Below are positions 16,947-25,946 of a stretch of 64,000 nucleotides of DNA, in pieces. The position numbers and the translations under genes are program-made. Position 1 is the stretch's first letter. The number at the start of each line of letters is the position of its first letter. The DNA comes from Paenibacillus wynnii (lineage in GTDB: Bacteria > Bacillota > Bacilli > Paenibacillales > Paenibacillaceae), in assembly GCF_000757885.1 (NCBI RefSeq), contig NZ_JQCR01000002.1, positions 1,116,001-1,180,000 on the forward strand, given 5' to 3'. The notes below the pieces were generated by a model. That model made no database searches, was not told the origin of the DNA, and worked only from the letters and a program-made list of their open reading frames with translations.

Positions 16947-18122
16947 TCAATACCACTCTAGAAATTCCTTTGCAATTCTCTGGCCAGCCGCCCCATTAGG
17001 ATGCGGATCGTCGGTGCCGCTCATATACTCCGATCTGATGCGATGTTCATAAGGAGCGGGCATGGACAGCACGCGGGCGATATCAAACACACGATTTACG
17101 CCTACCGGAGGACTTGTGAGAATGCTTGTATTTACTTCCCGCCACGCCTGTTCTTTATCCCCCTCGAAATTGAACGGAGGTACTGTTGTAAGCAGAATGC
17201 TCACTTCAGGATTAGCGCTTCTTAACTCAGAAATAATCACCATCAAGTCACGAAGCAACTCCTCAGCCGAACGCTGACCAATGTCCAAATCATTCACACC
17301 CAGAACAATCATTACCTCATCACCCTGCTTGGCTTTATGAAGCCAGGGTCCTCCGGCAGCTACGTCATAGGCTCTTCCCCAGCCGGAGCCGATATTCCAG
17401 ACTCCATAATCCGAACCCAATCCATCTGCGATCAAGGCTGACCAGTACTCATAGGCATCCTTAAATGTTCTTACGCCTTGTGTAATCGAATCTCCCAGAA
17501 ACACCAGCTTTTTCTGCACATTTTTCTTATAACCTATAAAGCTCGGTAAGACCAATAGATTCTCCGACGGTTTAAAAAACTCAGCCGATTCCTGAGCGGC
17601 AAGGCTGCCGGGTGCATCATAAGCGGTTACTAGCATTCCCTCTACGTTGTATGGGAAGGATTTGCCAGGAGCTAGAGTTCTAAGTGTCCACGTGAACGCT
17701 AAATAGTGCCCGTCGGGCAGTTCCAAATGAACCTCGTCGCTCCAGAAGCTTTTCCCGGCTGCAACCGTTCGTGAGACATGACCTCCAAAGGTAACCGCAG
17801 CTTGTGTATCTTCGATGATACTGCCGTCAAGCTCCGTTCCTCCATCTGCTATATATGCCTCTACAATTTCCCAGATACCACCCGGTTCGCCTCCGACGGC
17901 CTCCTGCCCCATATCCCATGTGGAATCCACAGCGTTGCTATGCCAAAGCTTCAGGTCAAGCTTTCCATGCGCCCTAACCTTTATGTAAGTTCGGAAGGTA
18001 TGCGTGATTGGCTCCTTCTTATTCATAATAAAATTGGCGGCGGTCGAAACGACCGTTGCGGAAGTATAACCGGATTGGCCTACACTTTCGAGCCCCGCTT
18101 CCTTGTGTTGGTTGTTGTTCAT
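16947..18122 (-). CDS. SGNH/GDSL-family hydrolase, possible carbohydrate esterase
   Basis: 391 aa in two parts. Residues about 1-190 form a beta domain beginning with TSATVVSTAANFI. Residues 205-391 form the SGNH fold: block I FLGDSITQG (Ser212), a Gly in NIGSGWGR, block III GVNDL (Asn277), block V DDPHPNG (Asp372, His374). The family hydrolyses esters, commonly acetyl groups on plant polysaccharides, and the co-transcribed GH42 supports that here; this is inference. The start is the ATG at 18122 with AAGGAGG upstream, not the longer frame from 18188, which runs over a terminator. No signal peptide. Confidence 0.88.
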   Translation of the reverse strand: MNNNQHKEAGLESVGQSGYTSATVVSTAANFIMNKKEPITHTFRTYIKVRAHGKLDLKLWHSNAVDSTWDMGQEAVGGEPGGIWEIVEAYIADGGTELDGSIIEDTQAAVTFGGHVSRTVAAGKSFWSDEVHLELPDGHYLAFTWTLRTLAPGKSFPYNVEGMLVTAYDAPGSLAAQESAEFFKPSENLLVLPSFIGYKKNVQKKLVFLGDSITQGVRTFKDAYEYWSALIADGLGSDYGVWNIGSGWGRAYDVAAGGPWLHKAKQGDEVMIVLGVNDLDIGQRSAEELLRDLMVIISELRSANPEVSILLTTVPPFNFEGDKEQAWREVNTSILTSPPVGVNRVFDIARVLSMPAPYEHRIRSEYMSGTDDPHPNGAAGQRIAKEFLEWY

Positions 18123-18152
18123 TGGCCTCTGTCCTCCTTGCTTTTTTAAAAA

Positions 18153-18203
18153 AACCTCTCTATGAAATGAAAGACTGCTAAGTCCCATTTCATAAGAGAG
18201 GTT
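18153..18203 (-). terminator. Intrinsic terminator of the alpha-xylosidase gene
   Basis: AACCTCTC-TATGAAATG pairs with CATTTCATA-GAGAGGTT (about 17 bp with one bulge). On the minus strand it is followed by seven T. It separates the GH31 gene from the SGNH/GH42 pair. Confidence 0.9.
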
Positions 18204-18219
18204 CGCTTACATGTGCGAT

Positions 18220-20541
18220 CTATTTCAGTTCAATACTGAACGATACGGATTTGCTGCCTGCATTTACTTTCACTGTTGTATCATCCATCTGATCTGCACC
18301 CTTAACTGATGCAATAGCCCCCAGATCCTTCAGTGAGAAGGTAAACTCTTTACCACTGCCTTCAGCAGTAATTGTTAATGTACTACCCTTACGCTCAGCG
18401 GTAACAGTTAATTCTGGAGCACCTTTCAGATCACGAACGGTTGCCGAAGTTGCAGTACCGTCTTCAAGTGAATACAAGCTGAATTTCACGCCTTCTGCAA
18501 AATCATAATCCGGACGGTTGTCGATACTGCCGATAGCCAGCAAGGTGTTCGGCCGAACGAAGAGTGGCAGACTGAAGAAGTCGAACTTCTCTTTGCGCCA
18601 TGAGCCGCCTTGCACAGTTTCTCCACTAAGAAGATGTGTCCAGCGTCCAGCTGGCAGATAATACTTCACATCGCCACTTTCCTGGAAAATAGGAGCTACA
18701 AGCAAGGACTCACCCAGCATGTATTGACGGTCCAGCACTTCGCAAGTAGGATCTTCCGGGAATTCCATCACCATCGCACGCTGCGAAGCCCAGCCATGTT
18801 CTGCGGCTTGACCAGCAACATCATACAGGTAAGGCATCAAGCTGCATTTGAGCTTGGTGAAGAAACGGGTTACATCCACAGCTTCGTCATCGTAAGCCCA
18901 AGGCACCCGGTACGAGGTGCTGCCGTGCAGACGACTGTGGCTGGAGAGCAGTCCGAAGGCTAGCCAGCGTTTGAAGACATGAGCCGGAGCGGTATTCTCA
19001 AAGCCGCCGATATCATGGCTCCAGAAGCCAAAGCCGGACAAGCCGAGCGACAAGCCGCCGCGCAAGCTTTCTGCCATAGACTCATAGTCCGCGTAGCAAT
19101 CGCCGCCCCAGTGAACCGGGAACTGCTGTCCGCCGGCCGTTGCCGAACGTGCGAATACAGCGGCTTCATTTTTGCCAAGCTTCTCTTCCAGAACCCCAAA
19201 CACAACTTTATTGTACAATTGAGTGTAGTAGTTATGCATTTTATTCGGATCCGAACCGTCGAAGTATACAACATCCGTTGGGATACGCTCGCCGAAGTCG
19301 GTTTTGAAGCTGTCCACACCCATATCCACTAGGTCACGCAGGTAACCGGCATACCATTCACACGCAGCTGGATTAGTGAAGTCCACGATCCCCATTCCCG
19401 CTTGCCATAGGTCGGTTTGATATACGTCACCGTTTGGCTTTTTGATTAGGTAACCATTTTTCTTACCTTCTTCAAACAAAGGTGAACGCTGCCCGATATA
19501 AGAGTTGATCCATACGCAGATTTTCAGACCTTTTTCCTTCAGGCGTCCCAGCATTCCCTTTGGATCCGGGAATACGCGCTCATCCCACTGGAAATCCGTC
19601 CATTGATATTCACGCATCCAGAAGCAGTCGAAGTGGAATACGTGCAGTGGCAGATCACGCTCTGCCATGCCTTCGACGAAGGAGTTCACAGTAGCTTCAT
19701 CATAGTCGGTGGTAAACGAAGTCGTCAGCCACAGTCCAAAAGTCCATGCCGGCGGCAGCGCTGGCTTTCCTGTTAGGGAAGTATACTTGGTGATAACCTC
19801 CTTAATAGTAGGTCCTTCGATTACAAAGTATTCCAAGCTTTCACCGGCTACGCTGAACTGAGCTTTCTTCACTTTTTCCGAAGCAATTTCATACGACACT
19901 AACTCAGGATGGTTAACAAATACGCCATAGCCCTTGCTTGTTACATAGAAAGGAATGTTCTTGTAGGCCTGCTCGGAGCTGGTGCCGCCATCCTTGTTCC
20001 AGAGATCAACAACCTGTCCGTTCTTTACAAAAGGGGTAAAGCGCTCACCCAGACCGTAGACATACTCGCCTACGCCAATGTCTAGCTCTTCGCGCATGTA
20101 CGTATTTCCGTCCTGATCTGTGATATAGGCCATCGATTTGTAACCGCTACCTGTAATACGCTCACTGCCACGGTAGAAGTCTACTGCCCAATGCGTTCCC
20201 TTACTGATTACGACGCGCAGTCCTCCGCTGATCAGAACCGTCTCCAGCTCAGTCTCCTCTATTTCCACATGATCTCCGGTCCCTTTGGTCAGTTCAAAAA
20301 CCGGTCCACGTTCTTGTACACCATCATGGTGAATAATCTTGATTCCTACTACGCCCGGAAGCGGGGAATGGAATTTTACAGTAAGCAGGGTTGAGTTCAG
20401 AGTTGCTGCACGCCCTGTAATAGGAGTGGTTTGGGTAATTGCCGTTAAACCTTCGGGAGTCTTTTCCACAGCATAATTTTGTACGGCTCCGTTAATCGAA
20501 ATTCCGTCACGAACCAGCCAAAGACCGTCTGTAAATTTCAT
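18220..20541 (-). CDS. yicI: Alpha-xylosidase, GH31 (YicI type)
   Basis: 773 aa, matching the length of Escherichia coli YicI (about 772). It removes alpha-1,6-xylose from xyloglucan oligosaccharides such as isoprimeverose. The nucleophile is Asp415 in SFKTDFGERIP; the acid/base is Asp481 in HWGGDCYADYES. Cys306-Phe307 in FHFDCFWMREY match the xylose-specificity positions of YicI. The start is the ATG at 20541 (AAAGGTGG upstream), not the in-frame codon at 20604. No signal peptide: cytoplasmic. Divergent AraC regulator at 20669. Confidence 0.95.
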   Translation of the reverse strand: MKFTDGLWLVRDGISINGAVQNYAVEKTPEGLTAITQTTPITGRAATLNSTLLTVKFHSPLPGVVGIKIIHHDGVQERGPVFELTKGTGDHVEIEETELETVLISGGLRVVISKGTHWAVDFYRGSERITGSGYKSMAYITDQDGNTYMREELDIGVGEYVYGLGERFTPFVKNGQVVDLWNKDGGTSSEQAYKNIPFYVTSKGYGVFVNHPELVSYEIASEKVKKAQFSVAGESLEYFVIEGPTIKEVITKYTSLTGKPALPPAWTFGLWLTTSFTTDYDEATVNSFVEGMAERDLPLHVFHFDCFWMREYQWTDFQWDERVFPDPKGMLGRLKEKGLKICVWINSYIGQRSPLFEEGKKNGYLIKKPNGDVYQTDLWQAGMGIVDFTNPAACEWYAGYLRDLVDMGVDSFKTDFGERIPTDVVYFDGSDPNKMHNYYTQLYNKVVFGVLEEKLGKNEAAVFARSATAGGQQFPVHWGGDCYADYESMAESLRGGLSLGLSGFGFWSHDIGGFENTAPAHVFKRWLAFGLLSSHSRLHGSTSYRVPWAYDDEAVDVTRFFTKLKCSLMPYLYDVAGQAAEHGWASQRAMVMEFPEDPTCEVLDRQYMLGESLLVAPIFQESGDVKYYLPAGRWTHLLSGETVQGGSWRKEKFDFFSLPLFVRPNTLLAIGSIDNRPDYDFAEGVKFSLYSLEDGTATSATVRDLKGAPELTVTAERKGSTLTITAEGSGKEFTFSLKDLGAIASVKGADQMDDTTVKVNAGSKSVSFSIELK

Positions 20542-20668
20542 TTGAACCTTGCCACCTTTCAATTTGGTGTTTATAGTTGTATTATACCGATAATAAAAAC
20601 ACAAAACTAATAAAATATAGCTTATTTATAACACTATTTTGATGTTTTATCGAAAAAGGAGGCGCAAT

Positions 20669-21586
20669 ATGGATCGAACTTCCCAACGTTTGCTAAAAGA
20701 AGACCGGGTGCATGGCGATGTTATGTTTCCTCTAGCTGCCTATTGGGTTGAACTCCCGGCCGGGGCTCCTGTTCTCGATACGCATTGGCACGAGGAAGCA
20801 GAGTTTTTCATGCTGCTGGAAGGAGAAATCCTATTTCAGGTGGATACCGAATACTTTCCGGTACAGGCCGGTGAAGCTATCTTTATCGAATCCGGTGATA
20901 TACATGCCGCTTATATACAGAGCGAGTCTCCCTGCAAATTCTGTGCCATAGTCTTTCACCCTGATCTATTAGCCAGTGCCCAATATGATGCGATACAGCA
21001 GAATACAATTTTGCCGCTACAGGAGAAACGTCAAAGCTTCCCCCGCCATATTAAGCCCGATATTCCATGGCAGCAGGAGCTTCTCCGCCATTTAGAGCGC
21101 ATGATGATGGCATACGATACTAAAATGCCCGGATATGAAGCTTTTATGAAAGGCTCCCTTCTTATTATGCTATCGCAAATCGCCGTAGAAGGACGTTCCG
21201 TAAACCATAGTCAGTCCGATGACGCTGATACCACCAAGATTAATCGTCTCAAAAAAATCATTCTCTACATTCAGGAGAATTACCGCGAACCTATCCGAAC
21301 GCACGATTTATCCGAACTGATCCCGATGAGTGAAGGACAATTCTGCCGCTTCTTCAAAGCAATGACTCGTAAAACACCGGTGGATTATATCAATTCCTAC
21401 CGAATCCGCCAGGCTGCCGATTTACTTCAGCAAAGTGAACGAAAAATATCCGACATCGCACTCGAGGTCGGATTTGATAACGTAAGCTATTTCATTAAAG
21501 TGTTCCGCAAAGCCATGAAATGCTCCCCCTCCGAATTCAGGAAGGGGGCAGGGCAATCGGCCGTCATGGGACAGCTGCACTCTTAA
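20669..21586 (+). CDS. AraC-family regulator with cupin sensor domain
   Basis: 305 aa. The N-terminal cupin domain has THWHEEAEFFMLLEGEILFQVD and GEAIFIESGDIHAAY. The C-terminal double HTH (about 205-300) contains IRTHDLSELIPMSEGQFCRFFKAMTRKTPVDYI and KISDIALEVGFDNVSYFIKVFRKAMKCSPSEFR. The ATG at 20669 is chosen because AAAGGAGG lies seven bases upstream. Divergent from the alpha-xylosidase gene (127-bp spacer), its likely target. Confidence 0.93.
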   Translation: MDRTSQRLLKEDRVHGDVMFPLAAYWVELPAGAPVLDTHWHEEAEFFMLLEGEILFQVDTEYFPVQAGEAIFIESGDIHAAYIQSESPCKFCAIVFHPDLLASAQYDAIQQNTILPLQEKRQSFPRHIKPDIPWQQELLRHLERMMMAYDTKMPGYEAFMKGSLLIMLSQIAVEGRSVNHSQSDDADTTKINRLKKIILYIQENYREPIRTHDLSELIPMSEGQFCRFFKAMTRKTPVDYINSYRIRQAADLLQQSERKISDIALEVGFDNVSYFIKVFRKAMKCSPSEFRKGAGQSAVMGQLHS

Positions 21587-21591
21587 ATCAA

Positions 21592-22467
21592 TTAAGTCCC
21601 AAACCGCTGTCGGTACCCACATTTACGGCATAATTCCTCCACGGCTTCTCTTCGGGAAAATCCGTAGAACAGATTATTGGCCCGCTCCCCTTCAACAATC
21701 TCGGAGAATGGCGTCTTGTGGATGTTCCCAAGGTTAATTACGCCCTCACCATCCAGACAACACGGTACCACCGTACCGTCGACCAGTACCGCTGCTTGAC
21801 CGCGAAGTGCATGGCAAAAGCCCTTGCCGTCATCTTCCGGCTCCTCTAGGCTCGGCCACCTGAATTCATGATCCTGATTGAGGTAGATTCGTTCTGCAAT
21901 TTTGACACCACTGCCCGGAACGACCTTCTCATCAATATTAAAGTCCAGGTTAAAAGCTTCCTCCAGAACCGCCAAGGTCTCCCGGTTACGTTTCTTCTCC
22001 AAGTTCGTCCGGTTGTCCTCCGTAAGATTCCATAACCGGAAAGAAACAATAACCCCCTGTGCAGATGCTTCTTTTACAAAAGAAATGATCTCAGCCAAAT
22101 ACCCCTCGCGGTTCTCGGATCCTTCATGCCCGTCAAAGCTGTGCAGAGAAAAGTTCATCTGACGCAAAGCCGGCTTGCCGATAATCTTGGGTCCCGCTTT
22201 ATGAATCAGCGTTCCATTGGTGGTAATGTTGACCTTGAAGCCCTTGGCATGAGCGGCATCCAGCAGTTCCCCAATCTTGGGATGAAGCAGCGGCTCGCCT
22301 TTAACATGAAGGTAAATATGGTTACTATGCGGCTTAATTTCATCTAGTATGGTATTAAACGTATCGAGCTTCATGAAATTCTTCTGCCTAACGGTTTGCG
22401 GACAAAAGCTGCAGGCCAGGTTGCAGACGCTTGTAATCTCGATGTATACCTTTTTAAAAGTTTTCAA
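21592..22467 (-). CDS. Radical SAM / SPASM-type protein
   Basis: 291 aa. The N-terminal cluster motif CNLACSFC (CxxxCxxC) binds the SAM 4Fe-4S cluster. The barrel has HVKGEPLLHPKI and ITTNGTL. The C-terminal region has FCHALRG, VVPCCLDGEG and ELCRKCGY, a set of Cys typical of SPASM auxiliary clusters. SPASM enzymes modify peptides or proteins, but no peptide substrate gene is visible nearby. The gene follows a Gfo/Idh oxidoreductase by 27 bases and probably shares its transcript. Function unknown. Confidence 0.85.
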   Translation of the reverse strand: MKTFKKVYIEITSVCNLACSFCPQTVRQKNFMKLDTFNTILDEIKPHSNHIYLHVKGEPLLHPKIGELLDAAHAKGFKVNITTNGTLIHKAGPKIIGKPALRQMNFSLHSFDGHEGSENREGYLAEIISFVKEASAQGVIVSFRLWNLTEDNRTNLEKKRNRETLAVLEEAFNLDFNIDEKVVPGSGVKIAERIYLNQDHEFRWPSLEEPEDDGKGFCHALRGQAAVLVDGTVVPCCLDGEGVINLGNIHKTPFSEIVEGERANNLFYGFSRREAVEELCRKCGYRQRFGT

Positions 22468-22494
22468 GTTCTGCTCCCTTTCCTTCCTTAGGTT

Positions 22495-23481
22495 CTAAAG
22501 ATCAGAGGTATAGCGGAGTCCGATTTGTGCTCTGGCTTCTTCCATAACCTCAGCTACTGCCAAAGAGTTGGCATGACTGTTAATCCCGCTCTCCCGTTCA
22601 CCGTTCTTAAGCAACGTGATGAATTCCTCAATCTCATAATACATGGATTCAAATACTTGCGGCTGAGTTAACTCCTCAATTGTTCCGTCACGGTAATGTA
22701 TTTTCACCTCATAAGGCTGATTAATTTTATCGATAACGATTGTACCGTTCTCACCCTGAATCTCTGCGGACAAATAGGAATCAGCAATCTTGGAATGCAT
22801 AACAACGGCATCCATGTCTGAATAACGCATTACCATACTTCCCTCTCCATCTACTCCCGAGGACAACAAAACACCCGTTGCCTGAACGGATTCCGGCTTG
22901 CCGAAAAGTGCTACCATCGGATACAGACAATAGATGCCCAGATCCATTAGTGAGCCATTAGAATAAGCAGGATTGAAAGCATTTAACACCGTTCCCTGCC
23001 GAAATGCATCATAACGAGAAGAGTATTGACAGTAGCTTGCAAAATAGCGCCGAACACGCCCGATTTTATACAGGTTGTCCTTCACAATTCTAAAGTTAGG
23101 CATGAAGGTGGATTTCAAAGCCTCCATCAGTAACACATCATTATTCCGCGCGGCCTCCATCATTCTTTTCAGTTCTGCGCTGTTGGAAGCGATAGGCTTC
23201 TCACAGATCACATGCTTCCCATGATTCAGGCAGATGATGGCCTGCTCTGCGTGCATGGAGTTAGGGCTGGCAATATATACTGCGTCCACATCACTGCTGG
23301 ACACCATCTCTTCTAGGTTAGTGTAAATAGCAGCTCCTGCATATTTAGCAGCAAATGATTGTCCCTTTTCTTCCGTACGGGAGTACACTGCAGTCAGGAT
23401 AAATTCCTCATTCTCCAGGCCGGCTTGAACGAAGCGGTCTGTAATCCAGTTTGTTCCTACAACCCCGAATCGAATTGACAT
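22495..23481 (-). CDS. Gfo/Idh/MocA-family oxidoreductase
   Basis: 328 aa. The N-terminal Rossmann domain is IRFGVVGTNWITDRFVQA, followed by AVYIASPNSMHAEQAI and the family signature HVICEKPIASNSAEL (the Lys of EKP contacts substrate). The C-terminal beta-sheet domain includes GSLMDLGIYCLYPMVALFG. Such proteins oxidise or reduce sugars and polyols with NAD(P). The start is the ATG at 23481; the frame is open further upstream but lacks a ribosome binding site there. Substrate unknown. Confidence 0.9.
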   Translation of the reverse strand: MSIRFGVVGTNWITDRFVQAGLENEEFILTAVYSRTEEKGQSFAAKYAGAAIYTNLEEMVSSSDVDAVYIASPNSMHAEQAIICLNHGKHVICEKPIASNSAELKRMMEAARNNDVLLMEALKSTFMPNFRIVKDNLYKIGRVRRYFASYCQYSSRYDAFRQGTVLNAFNPAYSNGSLMDLGIYCLYPMVALFGKPESVQATGVLLSSGVDGEGSMVMRYSDMDAVVMHSKIADSYLSAEIQGENGTIVIDKINQPYEVKIHYRDGTIEELTQPQVFESMYYEIEEFITLLKNGERESGINSHANSLAVAEVMEEARAQIGLRYTSDL

Positions 23482-23596
23482 ATAGCATCCCGTCCTTTTT
23501 TTGTTCTTACTGACTCTAAATTCTATTTTCTCACTCTCTAGGTAGTAATGTCTACTTTTTACGACAAAATTCCGACAATTTATGATAAACGAAACA

Positions 23597-23623
23597 AACC
23601 CCGCCTTAACCAAGCACGGGGGT
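23597..23623 (-). terminator. Weak terminator of the threonine synthase gene
   Basis: CCCCG and CGGGG with a partly paired CTTAACCAAG middle; on the minus strand it is followed by TTTGTTTCGTTT. The stem is imperfect. Confidence 0.5.
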
Positions 23624-23647
23624 CTGTTGCACTACATATATTACAAG

Positions 23648-25042
23648 CTAATTTACTTCATAAAAAAACTTCAGCAGTTGTACGATCTCATCCTTGTTGT
23701 GATCTACCACCGTCTGGTGCTGAGGCATCAAGAACAATGCTTCAATTTCCTCCGGGAACTCCTGCTTAATATCGATTAGGGCAATGGCTTCATCAAATTT
23801 AGCAGGATGTGCAGTCGCAAAGGTAATTCCCAACTCATCCGGGCCGTTAAAGGCTTCATAAGCCGCGATGCCACAGGCAGTATGCGGGTCAAGGAGATAT
23901 CCGTGAGCCTTCTGGTATTTGCTGATGGTATCGAGGCACAGCTCATTTTTTACGCCGAGTGCTGCAAAGTCCGATTGAACCTGTTGAAGGGTTTCACCTT
24001 CGATAGTGATTTTGCCGTCACTCTGCAGGGCAGACATATACGCGGACAGCTTCTCGGTATCTTCGCCAATTAGATAATACAGATACCGTTCAAAGTTGCT
24101 CGCCACCTGAATATCCATTGAAGGACTGTATGTGCTTGTAAAATCGCCAGGCTTGTATTCTCCGGTATTCACAAAACGTTCCAGAATATTGTTTTCGTTT
24201 GTGGCGATGATCAGTTTGTTGATCGGAAGCCCCATTTTTTTCGCGAGATATCCTGAAAAGATATTACCAAAGTTACCGGAAGGTACACTGATATTAATCT
24301 TCTTGTCTGCACTTCCCTCAACCTGCAGGTAAGCATAGAAGTAATAAACCGTCTGCGCCAATATACGCACAAAGTTAATTGAATTAATCGCCCGAAGGTG
24401 GTATTTGCTCTTAAAGTCCAGATCCGCGAACAGATCCTTGATCACCTTTTGGCAATCGTCAAAGTTGCCTTTTACCGACAAATTCAAAACGTTGCTATCA
24501 TCAACAGTTGTCATTTGCAGCTCTTGCACCTTGCTCACCTTGCCATGCGGATGCAGGATACAGATCTTGATTCCTTCCTTGCCGCGAACACCTTGAATGG
24601 CTGCTGCTCCGGTATCACCCGAGGTTGCGCCGAGAATGTGGATGATTTTGTTCTGCTTTTTGGAGATATAAGAATATAATTCACCCATAAATTGCAGCGC
24701 TACATCCTTGAACGCAAAGGTAGGGCCATGGAATAATTCCAATACATATAAAGAATCGTTGATTGGATGAACAGGCGTTACTTCCGGTGCACGGAAATTG
24801 GCATAACTGGTGTATACCATTTCTTTTAAATCCTCATAGGGAATCTCGTCGTTCGTGTAATAGGAGAAAATCTTCAGGAACAACTCCTGATAACTCAGGC
24901 TTCTCCACTCTTCCAAAGTAGCTGCTGAAATTATCGGAATCTCGGAGGGAATCATCAATCCACCGTCATCGGCCAACCCCATTAAGACAGTATCAATAAA
25001 GCCCTTAGCTTCCACATTGCCTCTTGTGCTTATATACTTCAT
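23648..25042 (-). CDS. thrC: Threonine synthase
   Basis: PLP enzyme converting O-phospho-L-homoserine to L-threonine. 464 aa, the longer fungal/E. coli-like type: ISTRGNVEAKGFIDTVLMGLADDGGLMIP at the start. The PLP lysine is Lys112 in HGPTFAFKDVALQFMGEL; the phosphate-binding Gly loop is in VPSGNFGNIFSGYLAKKMGLP. The second ATG (25042) is chosen because AGGAGG directly abuts the first one. It stands alone, without hom or thrB neighbours. I saw no T-box leader upstream. Confidence 0.95.
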   Translation of the reverse strand: MKYISTRGNVEAKGFIDTVLMGLADDGGLMIPSEIPIISAATLEEWRSLSYQELFLKIFSYYTNDEIPYEDLKEMVYTSYANFRAPEVTPVHPINDSLYVLELFHGPTFAFKDVALQFMGELYSYISKKQNKIIHILGATSGDTGAAAIQGVRGKEGIKICILHPHGKVSKVQELQMTTVDDSNVLNLSVKGNFDDCQKVIKDLFADLDFKSKYHLRAINSINFVRILAQTVYYFYAYLQVEGSADKKINISVPSGNFGNIFSGYLAKKMGLPINKLIIATNENNILERFVNTGEYKPGDFTSTYSPSMDIQVASNFERYLYYLIGEDTEKLSAYMSALQSDGKITIEGETLQQVQSDFAALGVKNELCLDTISKYQKAHGYLLDPHTACGIAAYEAFNGPDELGITFATAHPAKFDEAIALIDIKQEFPEEIEALFLMPQHQTVVDHNKDEIVQLLKFFYEVN

Positions 25043-25184
25043 ACTCATCCTCCTGAACCCCTCTTTATTTAACCTAATAAGCTGAATTCAAGCCTCAGAG
25101 CATGATGCTTAAATTCACTTTACATAGTAACACGTTTACGCGTTAAAGTCCGTTATTTTTATGTCAGATTTGGCCTCCGGATAT

Positions 25185-25688
25185 TTATTTGGAGGATTTA
25201 TTCTGGAGCTCTTTCCAAACGGTTTTGTTGCTGTACTTCCAGTCTGTGCTAACATCCTCACCGAACCATTCCGGTGCCTTGAAGCTTTCCGCTTCCTCCA
25301 GTGAATCGAATTCAACCTCAAGTACGGATAACTCCAGTTGCGTATAAACGTCAATCTCTACTGTTGTTCCGTTCCATTCGCCTGTGAGGCGTTTTTTAAC
25401 CAACGGTATAGCCTTGACCGCCTCAATCACCTGATTATATAGACCCTCAGAGATGAAATATTCAATCTCTTCGCGGCTAATCCCTTTGCCATCCTTGAAC
25501 GTATGCGTAAAGGTTATCTCACCTGAGTCGAGATCCGTAATTTTGCGGACCCGGAGCTCCTGACCATCCTCAATCGCCAGATAGGTCTGGTCGATATTCT
25601 GCTGGGTGTATATCTTAAGCTCTCCGTCTTGTATAAGCTGTTCCGGATATTCCGGAAGCAGAAACTTGCGTTCAATCTCCAAAGCCAT
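25185..25688 (-). CDS. CYTH-domain protein
   Basis: 167-aa protein of the CYTH (adenylyl cyclase / thiamine triphosphatase) superfamily, which bind triphosphates in a beta-tunnel. The hallmark EIERKFLL is at residues 4-11. Further charged strands follow: ELRVRKITD, TFTHTFKDG, EIEYFIS, TVEIDVYT and VLEVEFDSLEEA. Bacterial members are often inorganic triphosphatases; this one is unproven. The start is the ATG at 25688 rather than the GTG four codons upstream, because GAGGAG is at a proper distance. Confidence 0.88.
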   Translation of the reverse strand: MALEIERKFLLPEYPEQLIQDGELKIYTQQNIDQTYLAIEDGQELRVRKITDLDSGEITFTHTFKDGKGISREEIEYFISEGLYNQVIEAVKAIPLVKKRLTGEWNGTTVEIDVYTQLELSVLEVEFDSLEEAESFKAPEWFGEDVSTDWKYSNKTVWKELQNKSSK

Positions 25689-25806
25689 GATGTCTGCCAC
25701 TCCTCGTCATCTCTTTACTTTTATTAATCATCATAGGGGTGAGGATTATTCAAGTCAATGTGAAGTGAAGAAACCTGTAGAGAATATTCAGGGAAAATAC
25801 AATCTT

Positions 25807-25890
25807 CATTCGGCCCTAGCGACCCGTTTCCGCCAATTCTATTGTACTTATACACTTCATTCCGCTCCAGTAGCTCATTTCCACCCATAC
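25807..25890. repeat. Outlying two-unit copy of the 51-bp repeat B
   Basis: CATTCGG at 25807 and CATTCCG at 25858 are exactly 51 bp apart. GTTTCC-CCAATTC and TGTACTTATACACTT match the array at 14627. About ten substitutions mark it as an older copy. It lies between the alpha-galactosidase terminator and the CYTH gene. Confidence 0.85.
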
Positions 25891-25898
25891 AAGAAAAA

Positions 25899-25925
25899 CA
25901 AGCCAAGAACTATCCTCTTGGCTTG
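25899..25925 (-). terminator. Intrinsic terminator of the alpha-galactosidase gene
   Basis: CAAGCCAAG pairs with CTTGGCTTG (9 bp); on the minus strand TTTTTCTT follows. Confidence 0.85.
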
Positions 25926-25946
25926 CCTTTTTAGCGTATCCGTCTC

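Noticed and set aside
25043..25184. T-box or other leader upstream of thrC
   Set aside because: Too short, with no specifier stem or T-box sequence seen.
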